A stretch of DNA of 64,000 nucleotides from Syncephalastrum monosporum B8922. Its lineage: Eukaryota; Mucoromycota; Mucoromycetes; Mucorales; Syncephalastraceae. The stretch covers positions 1 through 64,000 of the forward strand of contig JNEN01000659.1 of NCBI GenBank assembly GCA_000697355.1. Direction: 5' to 3'. This document shows positions 47,853 to 60,027 of the stretch, one piece after another. Made by a program: the position numbers and the translations under genes. The notes under the pieces are model-generated. The model ran no database searches. It was not told the origin of the DNA and was given only the letters and a program-made list of their open reading frames with translations. Position 1 is the stretch's first letter. Every line of letters begins with the position of its first letter.

Positions 47853-49523
47853 TTACAGCATGATATCGATTTCTTCGTCTTCGCTGTCCTCGGAGGAAGG
47901 CGTGAACGACTCCAGCATGACGGCGGCGACAGCAGCAGGCGGAGGGGATGGGGATGCAGATTCATGTACAATGGTCGTGTTGTCTGTTACGCTAAGATCC
48001 ATCTTTTCGTCGCTGTATACCACGAGCGTGCCTTCCTCTTGCTGGCTTTCGTCATCCTCACCATCCTCGGCGCCACCGTGCACCATCTCCTCGAGCATGC
48101 GTCGCTTATGGAGAGCTGCGCGCCGCTTGGGTCGCGGCACCGAAGGTGCGTTACCGCCCTTGACAGACATCGATACCGAAGGATCGTCCTTGTTGGTCTT
48201 TCGGCGCCGTGATGACGGTTGCTTCTTGTGATGTACGCTGCCGGCCGCTTTCCGCCGTCGGGGCGCCCGTGCCGCGTCCTCTTCATCGTCCTCATCGTCC
48301 TCTTGCTTGGAGAGCGCCGCCATTGAGAGAGGGCCCTTCTTGGCCTGGGTCTGTTTCCGTCGCCGGCGCTTAGCAGGCCTTGGGCTTTGGGTCTCATCTT
48401 CGCTGCTGTCGCTCGCAACGCTGCCGGGGGCGGCTTGGGGTTCTTTTGGTACGATGAAATGAGCCAGCTCGACGGCGGGGCCGCCCTGCTGCTCGGCAAT
48501 GCAGGCGTCGACATAGGCCAAGAGCACGACGAGCTGGTCGCGCGGCAGCCGTGACAAGTCAATCTCCACCTCGTCGTTCTGATGACCAGCACGCTCCGAC
48601 GACAAAATGGATAGGATCCCGGGCAGCTTGTCCGCCTGCAGTTCTTGCGTGATCTTGGATAGCAGCATCTCTTCCATCTGGCGCTTGTGCATCAACGCAT
48701 AGGTAGCAGCGTGCTGCTGGACAAGCAGGCCCGGACGCTGGACTCGCGTGGGCGGTGCCTCCGATTCGGACTCGGACTCGGATTCGTCTGAGGAAGACCA
48801 GTATTGGCGCTGGCTCATATTGGCCACCGTGCGCGGGATGACGCTCTCGTCCTCTTCTTCGTCCTCTTCATCCGACGAGCTGCTGCTGTCGCTGCTCTCG
48901 GAGCTCTCGGAGTGGCGTCGTTTGGTTGGTATAGGCAGACTAGGCAGACTAGGTGTTGTTCCCATCGCCGGTGTTTCGAGGGGGGTGGTGGGGGTGGGCT
49001 CTTGAACTGCAGTCAGCGAACAGTAGGTGGTCAGCACTAAGCAAAGCAATACATATGAAGGACTCGCTGTGGGTAGACATACCAAACATCATCTCGTCGT
49101 AGAGGGGCGCATGCAAATAGTTCTCAGTCGAGCCAAAGAGTTCCTCAAGATCAAAAGGCAGAGCAGAGGCGTCGACATTCGGGTTGGACAGGCTCCCGTC
49201 GTCCAACCCAACCGCGCCTTCGTCTGTCCAGGGCTGCAACCAGCTCATGGAGTCCCTGAATCAAGCGCAGAGAATAAGTAACAGATAGCGCTGCAAAGCA
49301 GAAGAGCGCAGAAGAGCGTACCTCATCATGAGATCAGTCACTTCGCCTGTGAGATCCTCCACCGACGACTCACTCGCGGTACCGGGATCAAAAAAGTTTT
49401 CAAGCGATTTCCGTCGCGTTGGGGGATAAAGTGACTCGTGGTGCGCAACAGACACTCTGCAGCCATGTTTGGTTGGTTATATATTCCATGTTATAGACGC
49501 CTTGCAAGTGCTTACCCGCCCAT
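47853..49523 (-). CDS. FAM199X-like nuclear protein
   Basis: 489 aa, four exons (minus): 49516-49523, 49322-49456, 49083-49255, 47853-49006. The first coding exon is only ATGGGCGG. The middle holds a helical domain (about residues 215-300: HKRQMEEMLLSKITQELQAD, LPGILSI, DEVEIDLSRLPRDQLVVLLA) that resembles the conserved core of animal FAM199X (helix, IxP-type loop, IEL...L.dekL..v..Y). Around it are acidic Ser-rich runs (SESSESSDSSSSSDEEDEEE) and basic clusters (PAKRRRRKQTQAKK, RAPRRRKAAG), which suggest a nuclear, possibly phosphorylated protein. No biochemical function is firmly known. The similarity is from memory of motif layout; a NET/bromodomain-associated helix was considered as an alternative. 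Confidence 0.6.
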
Positions 49524-50400
49524 TGTGAACACGTAAAAAAGGTATGAAGGAAATAAACGAGACTTGAAAAAACTGAGAATAAAAAAAAAAAAAAAAAGGT
49601 TTCTTTAGCAGGACCACTGAAGCCACAGCGGTCCTTGTCCGGAGAGCGAACAATCCCGCAACACCGCTCTTTTCTATACGTACGTACCACGCAAAGAAAC
49701 TTTTCTGCCTGCTGAATGTACACGTAACCAATCTGATCCATTATTTCAGGACGGTATATGTGTGTTCCATCGTATCTCACGCGAAGTAGCCTGCGTTTGA
49801 GCGGTGCATGTGTATGCTTACAGCACTGCTGTGAAGCAAGACTGGCATGCACATACTGTATACAAAAGATACCATTGCATTGTACTGCGGCATAAGGGCG
49901 AGGAAGTCTCGGTACTGTAATGCTCTTGCAGCCCCATCGGATCAAAAGTACTCTACTTGCCGAACATGACCTCTTTCTTTATGGACCTTTTTCGCTCTCG
50001 CTGCCCACTGTATACAGTATGTACTGTATACAGTATGTACAGCACAGCACTGTGTACTGTAGATTTGAAAGCATCGTTATACTCGGCAGACTGACGCACA
50101 CGGAAAGGAAACTAAACAGAAAGGCTCGTCATACGCAAAAGAAAGGGCCAGTGTGTCTATTTCGTCCCATTTTATCCATATGCACATCGCAAAACAGCAT
50201 GTGTTTAGAAGACGCGAAATTTTAGCAAATTATATGAGACGCACCTGCAAATTCGCATGACAAATGTGAGAAATCAACCCCACCGTTTTTTATTCTGCGT
50301 GGAGCAAGCTCAAGCTTATAACCCAACTCCTTTGCCGCCGCCCCCCCCCCCTTTCTTCCTGCTACTATTCCCTCTGATATATATACCTTGAATAAGGCCC
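49524..50400. other. divergent intergenic region with palindromic repeat
   Basis: Between FAM199X-like and crotonase start codons. It contains an A-run at about 49580-49597, the palindromic tandem repeat at 50007-50040 and a run of C at 50338-50350, just before the crotonase leader. No gene seen. Confidence 0.5.
50007..50040. repeat. 16-bp palindromic tandem repeat
   Basis: Two tandem copies of ACTGTATACAGTATGT (50007-50022, 50023-50038). Each contains the perfect 10-bp palindrome CTGTATACAG. Related TACTGTA motifs follow to 50060. It lies about 360 bp upstream of the crotonase start. Confidence 0.8.
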
Positions 50401-51474
50401 ATGCAGTTTCCTCAGGCGCAGTTCTTTCTTCTCTCCGAGCCTGAGCCTCATGTCTTGCTCATCACTATCAACCGCCCAAAGCAATTCAACGCCCTGAGCC
50501 CGGATGCTAACTTTGAAATGTCGCGTATTCTCGACTGGGCCGAGGACGAGCCAAACGTCTGGTGTATTGTCGTATGTATACAGTGGGACGCGTTCATAAT
50601 ATATAATATATATATATATGTGGCTTGCTGACGTAGTAATGCATGTTTGCAGCTGACAGGCGCAGGCGGAAAAGCGTTCTGTGCCGGTATGGACCTGGTT
50701 AACTGGAACAGCCGTCGGTCAGACAAGGGAGCAGACGAAGACGCAGATACAAAGAATATGCCTCCCACCGGTTTCGGCGGTCTAAGCAACCGTCCCTTCG
50801 CACGCAAACCTGTCATTGCTGCCGTCAATGGCTACGCCTTGGGTGGTGGCACCGAGATGCTCATGGCCTGCAATATCGTCGTCGCTACCAAGCGGTCCAA
50901 GCTGGGGCTCCCCGAAGGTAACACTGGCATCCTCTTCTCTCTTTTCCCGACTCTCACATTTTCTCGTTTCTCAGTGAAGCGCGGTGTCACTGTAGCTGCG
51001 GGCGGTCTGGCGCGCCTGGTGCGCTCCGTGTCTTACCAGGTCGTAAGCGAAATTGCTTTAACCGGCCGTTTCGTGACGGCGGAGGAGGCCAAGGGCTATG
51101 GCCTCATCAATGAGGTTGTCGAGGATAATGTCGACGTCGTCCAAGCTGCGCTTGCCTGGGCCAAGAAGATCACAGCGAAGTATGTCCTACATCACCTTCC
51201 CCCCCCCGGGGGCCGCACGGACAACTGACAACTAACAAAATCCATTGTTTCCACCGTTAGCTCGCCCGACGCGGTCTTCATCACCAAGCAGGGTATCAAC
51301 TATGCGCTGGAAAAGGCATCTCAAGTCGACGCCACCAACGAATGGCTCGCCTCCGACGATGCCAAGGCCTGGCGCTCCGGCGATAACCTCACCGAAGGCT
51401 TGCAGGCGTTCGCGGGCAAGCGGGCCCCGCAATGGAAGAACCCAGCTGCTTTCAGACCATCTAGCAAATTGTAA
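50401..51474 (+). CDS. peroxisomal enoyl-CoA hydratase/isomerase family (crotonase) protein
   Basis: 284 aa, exons 50401-50571, 50653-50917, 50975-51179, 51261-51474. Crotonase-fold motifs: LLITINRPKQFNALSPD near the start, GAGGKAFCAGMDL for the oxyanion hole, and KPVIAAVNGYALGGGTEMLM with CNIVVATKRSKLGLPE. ALTGRFVTAEEAKGYGLINE follows. The C-terminus is PSSKL, a perfect SKL peroxisomal signal (PTS1), so the enzyme should act in peroxisomal fatty-acid beta-oxidation or a related acyl-CoA reaction. Whether it is a hydratase or isomerase cannot be told. The second intron (50918-50974, 57 nt) is a multiple of three without a stop, so its retention would add 19 residues right after the conserved GLPE. 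The last exon is needed for the SKL end. Confidence 0.92.
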
Positions 51475-51691
51475 CATACGTGTTAAAAGAATAAATGAGT
51501 GTACCCCTTTTCGTTCATTCTTTTTTTTTTTTTTTTGTGGTCATCTGGTGGTCCGTGATGTGGCATCGGATGTCTGTGTGAAGTCGCATGACCACTTGCA
51601 GCTGTCCCCTTGAACGCAGTAATACACCGATGATAAGACCTTCGAGAGATAATGTTTATGATATGTACATGGGCCTTTAGGAATATGGTGT

Positions 51692-52095
51692 CTAAGTAAT
51701 CAAAAGCTGCCTCTGCGTTGGAGTTGTTCGCGTGCTGAGGTTCGGTAAGGGTATCCTGCGCTCTTTGACGTGCGTAAGTTTCTGTTTTCGAATGCCTCGC
51801 AACACCCCCACCCCATCACCATAAAGCAACATCGACATGCTCAGCCTGATGGTAGCTTACTCTTTGGGTCTCAGCCTCGGCGATGCGCTCCAGCGGAATC
51901 AAGATGGCTGCATAAGCACTGAAGATGCCCACCACGACGTACAGCGCGTTTTTCTATGTGCACCGTAAGATGACGACTTACAATATATATATAAACAAGT
52001 AGACTTACATCCTCAAAGAGAAAACTAAACACACCCAAGGACGAAGTGAGGTACCCAAGCCAGAAAGCAAGTACCACGCCGATCAGCTTGCGCAT
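51692..52095 (-). CDS. possible 89-aa membrane protein
   Basis: Exons (minus): 52009-52095, 51861-51953, 51692-51781, total 270 nt in frame. Two hydrophobic segments are visible: LIGVVLAFWLGYLTSSLGVF and YVVVGIFSAYAAILIPL, followed by a Glu/Arg-rich end. The coding frame also continues upstream of the ATG at 52095 (ESLIDSARKTTAQNKTVSYD) to a good acceptor at about 52160, so the true protein may start in an earlier exon that I could not place, or this may be a leader intron. I do not recognise the family. It is divergent from the P450 gene, whose start is only 176 bp away. Confidence 0.4.
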
Positions 52096-52270
52096 GCGAT
52101 CATAAGAAACCGTCTTGTTTTGCGCTGTTGTCTTGCGTGCGGAGTCAATCAGCGATTCCTATAACGAGGTAAAAAACGATGATTTGATGGCTGGTTCTGC
52201 CACTTAAAAACGTCGCACGCGCCAGCTTCGATTTCTTATTTTTGTTTTCCCTCAATTACGCAGTTTCATC

Positions 52271-54232
52271 ATGTCCGATAGCAAAGCCATGCGTTCTGCT
52301 GCCGTTGCCGGTGGTGCTGCCGCTGCAGTCCTCGGAGCCCTGATGGCAAAGTACCCTGACAGAGCCATCTTCTCCAAGAGAATGGACGAATCCATCCCGT
52401 TCATCGGTGGTGCTCCTTTGTTTGGCTCTCTCTTTCGACAGCTCGCCAACGTCGACACCGCCTATGACTTGATGCTCTCGGACTTTGAGCGCCTCGATGT
52501 TCTTACCACGCAAGTGTTAACGTCATACCGTCCAATTCAGTAGCGGCTTACATGCCACTTTTTCATATAAAACACATATAGTGCAACCCAGGCATTTGGC
52601 CTCCCGCCCACTATCAACACTATCGACCCACGAAATGTGGAGCATATCCTGAAGAGTACGTTTGTGTCACCTACGTATACCTTTGTCTCATGTTTGTCCC
52701 TCCGTTAGACAACTTTGCAAACTATGTCAAGGGCGATCACATGATGTAAGTCCTCCATTCTACTTGCTATCTCACTATGCTTACCTTTATACAACTGATA
52801 GGTATGCCATGGGCCACCTGTTCGGCCACGGTATCTTCGTTGCTAATGGTGATCAATGGAAATATCAGCGCAAGACTGCCAGCCACATATTTAACGTCAT
52901 GAACTTCCGCGATCATTTCACTGAGTAAGGCCTCGTTACACGTTTCATTTCCCCCACGCACGAACAATCAAGCTTGACACGTGCTAACATCAAACAGTGT
53001 TTTTGTCAAGGAGCTCAACTTGATGTGCGATCGCATATTTGACAAGAAGGCGGCCAATGGTGAGCAGGTCGACTTCCACGACCTCATGTTCAAATTCACC
53101 CTCGACTCTTTCGTCTAGTAAGTGTAAATCGTATCTAGCCCACTCTACGTGTGTGTCTCACACGTAAATTTTAAAGTCTGGGGTTTGGAGTCCAGCTGAA
53201 TGCATTGCTCAATAAGGGGAAGGTCCCCTTTGCCGCCTCGTTCGATGAAGCTCAGATCAATTGCTTTGACCGATTCTTGAACCCTTTTTTGCCTATCCAA
53301 GAAGCCCTACAGCCCATCCTCAAGCCCGGCTCTACTACTGTGAAGCAGCACCTTCGCGTTGTAAACGAATTCGCTCATGGCATTATCAACCAGCGACGCG
53401 AGGAGCTCGCCAAAGGCGGCGAGTTTAAGGATTTATTGTCGCGCTTCATGAGCACAAAGAATGAGAACGGCGAGCTGCTGGACGACGAGACTCTGCGTGA
53501 CATGGTCCTGAACTTTATTATTGCCGGCCGTGACACAACCGCTCAGGCTTTATCGTGGACCTTCTACATGCTCATGCTTCACCCCCGCGTTGAGGCCAAG
53601 CTCTTCAAAGAGGTCCAGGAGAACATCACTGACGACCTCGAGAAAGACTCACCGGCGATGTATGAAGTCATCCGGAAGATGATTTATGCCCACGCTGTGT
53701 ACGTCAAACGAAGCATATCCGTTGACTATCCCGCTCACACGTATTTTAACAGGTTTTTTGAGGTCCTGCGCTTGTACCCCTCTGTCCCTACCAACGTCAA
53801 GGTCGCCCTAGAAGATGACGTTTTGCCTGACGGCACACCCGTCCGCAAGGGCGATTCCGTCACCTGGAGCCCGTACGGCCAAGGCCGCTCTGAAAAGGTC
53901 TGGGGCCCCGATGCAAAGTCCTTCCGTCCCGAGCGCTGGATAACCGAAGATGGCGAGCTGCGTCGTGAAACGCAGGGTAAATGGCCTGCTTTCCACGCTG
54001 GGCCTCGCGTCTGCCTAGGTAACGACTAAGTACAAATTTAAAAGGTGTTTGCTAAACCCCCAAATTCCCAGGCCAAAATCTTGCCACCCTCGAGGCACTC
54101 GTCGCCATTGTTATGCTGTTGCGCAGATATAAGTTTGAGCTCGTGCCCAACCAGACCATCACCTACCAGGTCTCGCTGACCCACCCGATGAAATACGGCA
54201 TGAAGGTTTATACCGAGAAGCGTCGATCCTAA
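52271..54232 (+). CDS. cytochrome P450 monooxygenase
   Basis: 513 aa, eight exons: 52271-52509, 52582-52655, 52709-52745, 52802-52924, 52998-53117, 53177-53698, 53753-54018, 54072-54232. An N-terminal Ala-rich membrane anchor (AAVAGGAAAAVLGALMA) precedes a proline hinge. Core motifs: C-helix WKYQRKTASHIF, I-helix AGRDTTAQALSW, K-helix ExxR in EVLRLYP, PERF region FRPERW, and heme loop FHAGPRVCLGQNLA with the Cys ligand, split by the last intron. The layout is of the CYP86/CYP52-like fungal fatty-acid hydroxylase group; substrate is unknown. Intron 1 requires a GC donor (AC|GCAAGT): the GT nearby gives the wrong frame. Intron 6 (53699-53752, 54 nt) is stop-free and a multiple of three. Confidence 0.93.
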
Positions 54233-54340
54233 ACCAACCGCTATTTGTATACATATCTTCTTAACTCCCCGCGACCCTACCTCACTCCACATCCAACTAT
54301 GCCATCCGTATATTCCATCCTTAACAATATATCTCTATAT

Positions 54341-55492
54341 TTATTGAAACACACGCTTTTCGCTCAACTCAGTCTCCTTTCCTTCGGCAGCCTTAAGACG
54401 GGCCTGTCGCTCGGCACTTGCCGATTGGCGGATTTGATATTTCTCGAGTTTAGCCTTGCGCTGGACCGACCGGACCTAGTAAGCAGAACGCAATAAGTCC
54501 ATGCTTCTCTTCTCTTTCTGTTCCCTTATATCAGCGTTATATGTACTTACAAGGTTAGGGCTGATGAATTCTGGGTTCTCAAATACGGTAGGGCCACCAA
54601 ATGAACCTTCGAATATACGAATCACCGACAGACAGAAACGGGGACCGATCTCGACAAGCGAAATGTCATCCTTGTCCATGGTCGTGAAGCCGGGTGTGTT
54701 CTCTGCATTCTTCTCCACAATCTAATAGATGCAAGGTAAGTTCATCCAATCCTCTCCACGATAGGGGAACCGTACCTGGTAATTCCGGAACCAGATGCGG
54801 TTATCTGCAATGGAGAAAGACAGGACGTGATCAACGAAGGGCTTGGTCCGTCGTGAGCCCTTGGGGATATTGAAGACCTGGCCGAGCAGCTCCTTGAGCA
54901 GTTGCCAGTGCGGCTCGGAGTCAAACGTCTTGTCGAACGAGAGAATGTGACGCGAACCTTTCAGACAGTTGCCCGTCATTTTCAGTTCATCCATGGTATG
55001 CACTGAAAGCGTAGGGACAGGCGGTGATGGTGTTTTAGGAGAGACGGCGTGAGTTCCAATGCGATGCTTTGTTCTGTTATAGCTTACTGTTCTGAGCATG
55101 GAACTTCACAGAGGGGCCGTTCGGGGTCTTGGACATCCAAATGTACAGATCCTGGTGCTTACGGATCTCGAAAAAGACGGTGTTGTTGCAGTTGCTCAGA
55201 TCGGCCAACTCGTTCAGCATAAACAGATTCTTCTTGGTATCCAACTTGTTGCCCTTCTTCACATGAGGCAAAAAAGCTTCAAAATCGGTCATCAAGTGGC
55301 GTTGTCTGTCCCATTCCATAGCGTCAGATCACCATCGATAGATCTCACTCTAAGCGGTACAAACCTCTGGACAATGCCACGAGAGCAAAGCAGCAGAACA
55401 CGCTGTTTGTTGATTCGCTTGTCTTTAACTGCGCTGATCGCCTCGTCATCGTTTTTGGCTGCTTTGCCAGCGACTTTAAATTTGGTGGCCAT
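54341..55492 (-). CDS. BRX1: ribosome biogenesis protein BRX1
   Basis: 292 aa (yeast Brx1 is 291), five exons (minus): 55365-55492, 55088-55305, 54776-55002, 54551-54721, 54341-54475. BRX1 is a nucleolar Brix-domain protein needed for early 60S subunit assembly, partnered with Ebp2. Landmarks: RVLLLCSRGIVQRQRHLMTD, LPHVKKGNKLDTKK, LNELADLSNCNNTVFFEIRK, HQDLYIWMSKTPNGPSVKFH, GNCLKGSRHILSFDKTFDSE, GSRRTKPFVDHVLSFSIADN and IWFRNYQIVEK. The C-terminal tail is basic and helical. It converges on the P450 gene, with about 110 bp between the stops. Confidence 0.95.
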
Positions 55493-58400
55493 GTGTGTCG
55501 AAAAAGAAAGAGATGAATAACCGTTATTCCAGTGGCTTGGTGAATTTCAATCATGCAAAATTCAAACTACCCTCCGCCGTCCGCAGCGCTCTGCCAATTG
55601 CATAACTAATAACCTCCTCCCTTCACTGAGTATACAGTAGAAGTATATAATATCGGGCCGGGTGGTAGCTCCCACACCCTCAAATCCCCCATGGAGCTGT
55701 CGACGATATATTTTGAGTCAGATTTAGCACTGCCTTTGTAATACAAACAAGCCCAGGGGGCCTCACTCGCGCACTGCCCATAAGCACGCCTTTAGACTCG
55801 TTCTGAGACCAGATTATTTCAAAGATTACGCACCACCTATTAGGCTCAAGAGCACTGATGCCAGTGCATCGAAGCTTACGATATACATATACTACACTCT
55901 ACAGTACAGTAATATTACAAAGTATAGTCTGCAACGCTTAATTGAGAGAAAAACCAGGTTAAAGCATACCTTTGTTGTATATGCTGAAGAGCACCGGGAC
56001 ATACATGTGCATTATCGATAAAATGCTGCATTAGTTGAGAGAATCCCCTTGTATCTGAAAAGAAAAGCGTACTATGGTGTTACGCATGCATAAACCCATT
56101 TGAGGAAAATCTAAGCAAGTCATACGTTCCCAGTTAAGTGATTTAGATCTCCAACTCCTTCTAACGGATGGCTTGCTGATATAGTAACCCATATCTTAGG
56201 CGTCTGTGCGAAAGTGCTACGAAAAAGTGCAATTTGAAAAAAAATGCATATATGATATGCAAACCAACTACTTTCCAATCTTATCCTAGCCCACTGAGGA
56301 ATTGACCCGTTACGTTGATTACGAGCCCCATTCCATACATGAAGCATCATATATCTCATAAAAAGACATATAGCTATATCGATATCTATTGTCTAGTCCC
56401 AAAAAAACATACATTTTATGAGCTTCAGAAAGATCAGGCATAGAATATTTTACGGTGATGTACTGTACAGTACGAACAGTACTGTACTGTATATATCATT
56501 ATGACAGCTGATGTGAGGCGCCACTACCATGACCGAAAATTTATAACGCAGCGCTATCTGGCTCTATCACGTAAAAACAGGTACGGACCAAATTCAGTGC
56601 ATTTTCATCGCGGCATTTTTGTATACGAAGCTTACTGTGGCACGGTGGACAATTCAGGCACTGCTTCTGTCTCGATGAGTATGCAAAAAACGCGTAAGGT
56701 AGCAACCCCGATCAGTTGAAAATTGCGTCGACGCAGTCGTATGCAGAGCTTCTGTGCACAATAGAATACTAACGCTGCCAGCTAATTGTGATAACCTCTA
56801 GTCGTGCATTAATCAATCCGTTTTTAAACGTTTCCTTTCGTTGTGATTAATAGCAGATCTGAATCGTGTCAACCCAGCTGTTCAAAACGATCTGGAAGGG
56901 CAGGGTGATGGAGCACGATCATACCAGAAGAGGATAAGCACATTTACCCAAGATCTGGCATATGTACAAGTATGTTGTTTACCCAACTATCGTACTACTA
57001 GCCAAATATTCTGGAAACCTTCCATAAGGGCACAGTCGCGATGGAGATTGATACTTGCAAAATTCCCAAAAAGGTAGCCGTCATCCAGATTCTGGGCCAC
57101 ATCCTCCCGATATTGAAAGATACGAGTCGATAGACGCGCGCCTATTAAAGACCTTTTCAAAGTATTGAAAGAATGATGTCAAGCGAACATCCAGGTATTT
57201 GATTTATACTGTGTTCCTTGGTGCTGTATCTTTGATACTTTGATGACCAGCTCCTGTGTTACATGTACAATGGAAGCGACTGGGTCACTTATCGAGTTAC
57301 ACGAGATGTTTCCCTGAGTTTCTCCAAGAGGTGTGCGATTAAGAAGCCCATCTCCCTTATTTCGAGTCAGTCACGCTCGAAAAGTATAAACTGAAACTCA
57401 ACAGCATTAGAGGTTATATTTGACCTTTATTTTCGTGTGATGTCCGCATTTGCTCATGTGTGTATGCATAACGATTCATCAACAATTTAATATGCAGCAT
57501 ATATTATACACTATACATAGCCGCTTGTATCAATACAAAGGGACTTTGAAGGAAGGGGCAAGCAACTGGTAGCCCTTTTCCATACCTTCGATGCAGCAAT
57601 ATATGAAGTATCCCTTGGGCGCCGTTTCGTTAGGTTTGCGATATGCCCTCGCCACACTCTCAAAAGCCAGATGGCTTATCCAAGTGTCACATTCCAAAGA
57701 AACCCAATGAATTTATGAGACAAATATGGCAGTGGTGGGTTTAAGACCGTGGAGCGATTCTTATGCTCAGTACCTTTTGTGACTATTTGTATAGATGAGA
57801 ACGGTGACGATTACCAAATGCGCGTATGATTAAACTTCACAGTATAGGGCGCACTTAATATTCAGCTCTCAGAAAAGTAACAGTGTGGCCAAAATATCTT
57901 TCCATATGAGGTCCCAACTGGAGTATAATTTAAGCCTAGCGCGTCAGATTTGTTTAATGTAATACGCATATAAATGGATTCCATTCCTGCGTACATCTAT
58001 ACACATTACCCGTGTTTTCGTCCATATATAAAATTTGTCAGTGAATTCTTTTCCCGCGGACACGACCCGCGCTCCCGGTGAGCATCTCACAATAGAGGAA
58101 ATGGGTTGACGCCATAGCCTTGTCTAAAGAAGGGACTGATAGCGCAGCCGACGTCATTTGTATACATGAGTGCAAATTTGGAAACGGAGCATATACCCAG
58201 ATCAGTCACGGTCTGTCCAAAGCTATGGAACCCTAAATGATGGGAGCAGACCAGAATAAGGCGTACCATCATAAAAAAAGGAGATAGAATGGTTTTTGGT
58301 CAGCCTATGTAAGCAAGGCTAGAAGCTCATGAGCACAGTTATCAATTTCATTGGACTTTGCGAACTCTGGTGTATCGCCCGAGTGTGAGAACATGAAAAA

Positions 58401-60027
58401 ATTAACAGTTTTCGGTCCAGAACACAGATTGAAAAGTTGCCAAATCAGTGCCTGCATGGAGAAGCTCATTGCGGCCGATGAACAGCATATCGTTTACGTG
58501 CGTGCAAACACTGGAGAGCGGTTTTCGAAATGTGGGGTTGTCCTACGTGAAACTGTTGCTTGTCCTTTCTCCTTCGCCACATTCCTTGCTATATTAATCT
58601 GTCACGTTCACACTGTGTACACATTGCACACAGATACTTATTGTAGCAGCAGCTTGCTGGTCCACAACAAACATTGAGGCACCCCAACAGTCATAATAAC
58701 AGTATATGTCTCACGCGTCGGCGTACATGAAATAAATAAAGGCCCTAAAATCGGCAATGATACTAACAAAATTGTCTGCATGTATGCAATATGAGTATGC
58801 CATGTATGTACGAATGGGTCTCTACTTCTGTTATCTGTGTGTCAGTATCTGCAAACTAAAGAAAAAAAAAGTTTATCATGCATAGCTACGCATATCCCTA
58901 TTCTCTTTTATTCGCACGGAAGTGGCGCCAAAAATTTTTCGTTATCAATGTATCAGCATGAGATGAAGGTTCACATACATGTGGATTGCTTTGCCTATCT
59001 CTCCACATACATTTTGGGTGTGTAGGTTGGAAGGGGGAGGGGGATACTACATGCATTGGTTTGACACACCCACACACATGCTCAACGTTCACATAACCAT
59101 AATGCAGAACCATTTTGAGTTTTGCAAAGAATTGTTTTGCCAAGCCTATCAAGAAGAATTTCTCATGGCATCGTATCAAAGGTCGGGGACTTGTACAGAT
59201 ATTGTTCAACGACGAAAAAGTGTCCTGAAATTCTGCATGATACTACCTCAACATGAAACCAAGAGAATTTTTTTTTTACTTTAGTGTAGCGTGACACGCG
59301 CTTTGGGCTCGTCGTGCCTTGTGTACCGAAGATCATGTGTGTGACAGAAATCAACAAATCGCTCTTTGTCCACTTCATCTGGCACGAGAAAAAGCAACAT
59401 GCGAGATTCGAGATACTGGTCGTGAAACTAATGATGCGAACGTGGGACAGGACACGCTTCATAAGGTTATGGCACCATCAGCTCACATTCATGAGCGACT
59501 TTATAAAAAAAAATCCACTTGACTTACTCAAAAAAAAAAAAAAAAATACCATGGGCTCTTTTGTAGTCCCTTATCGCCGACCGTTACAAAATACATATTC
59601 AATTACTTATCTCCTCTCTGCGGGGAAATATAGTAAATTCAGAGGAACCAATCGTTGCTCAGGGCCATAATCACGCAATGACCGGGCGGGAATGTGCTTA
59701 ACGAGTGTACATTATCAGATACGGGTGCATGGAGACGAAGCAACAATGGCAATGCTACAACACTCAACAAGGCCGATTCCTGTGGAACGGTGTAGGTCCC
59801 GGTCTAGAACTGAATAGAGGGGGTGGTTAAAGGTAGGACAATGCCGCATCACGCAACCACGACCAGCGATCTCCTCGTCCCCGCAACTAAAGAAAAAACG
59901 ATATTTGTTGTCACGCGGGCAGTACAGAAAAAAAATACCATTAAGGACACATGATGGAGATATGGCAAAGAAACAAACGAAATGTATTTACAACAGGACT
60001 TTTTTGTGGAAGTACATAAGAAATTTT
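55493..60027. other. 4.5-kb gene-poor tract
   Basis: No coding region could be supported. The stretch is AT-rich, with short stop-laden protein-like pieces around 56860-57420 that may be an old decayed gene or transposon, and palindromic TACTGTA motifs at 56461-56492. Open frames at 58351-58677 and 59314-59670 show no domain. A-runs lie at 58859-58868 and 59530-59546. The first few hundred bases are the BRX1 promoter and the last part the 3' flank of the CBM21 gene. Confidence 0.5.
56461..56492. repeat. TACTGTA palindromic cluster
   Basis: Perfect 12-bp palindrome TACTGTACAGTA (56461-56472), followed by AGTACTGTACTGTATA. Similar words occur near 55905 and in the 50007-50060 repeat. Confidence 0.6.

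Noticed and set aside
58351..58677. 108-codon frame
   Set aside because: No domain and an unlikely composition; the surrounding sequence looks non-coding.
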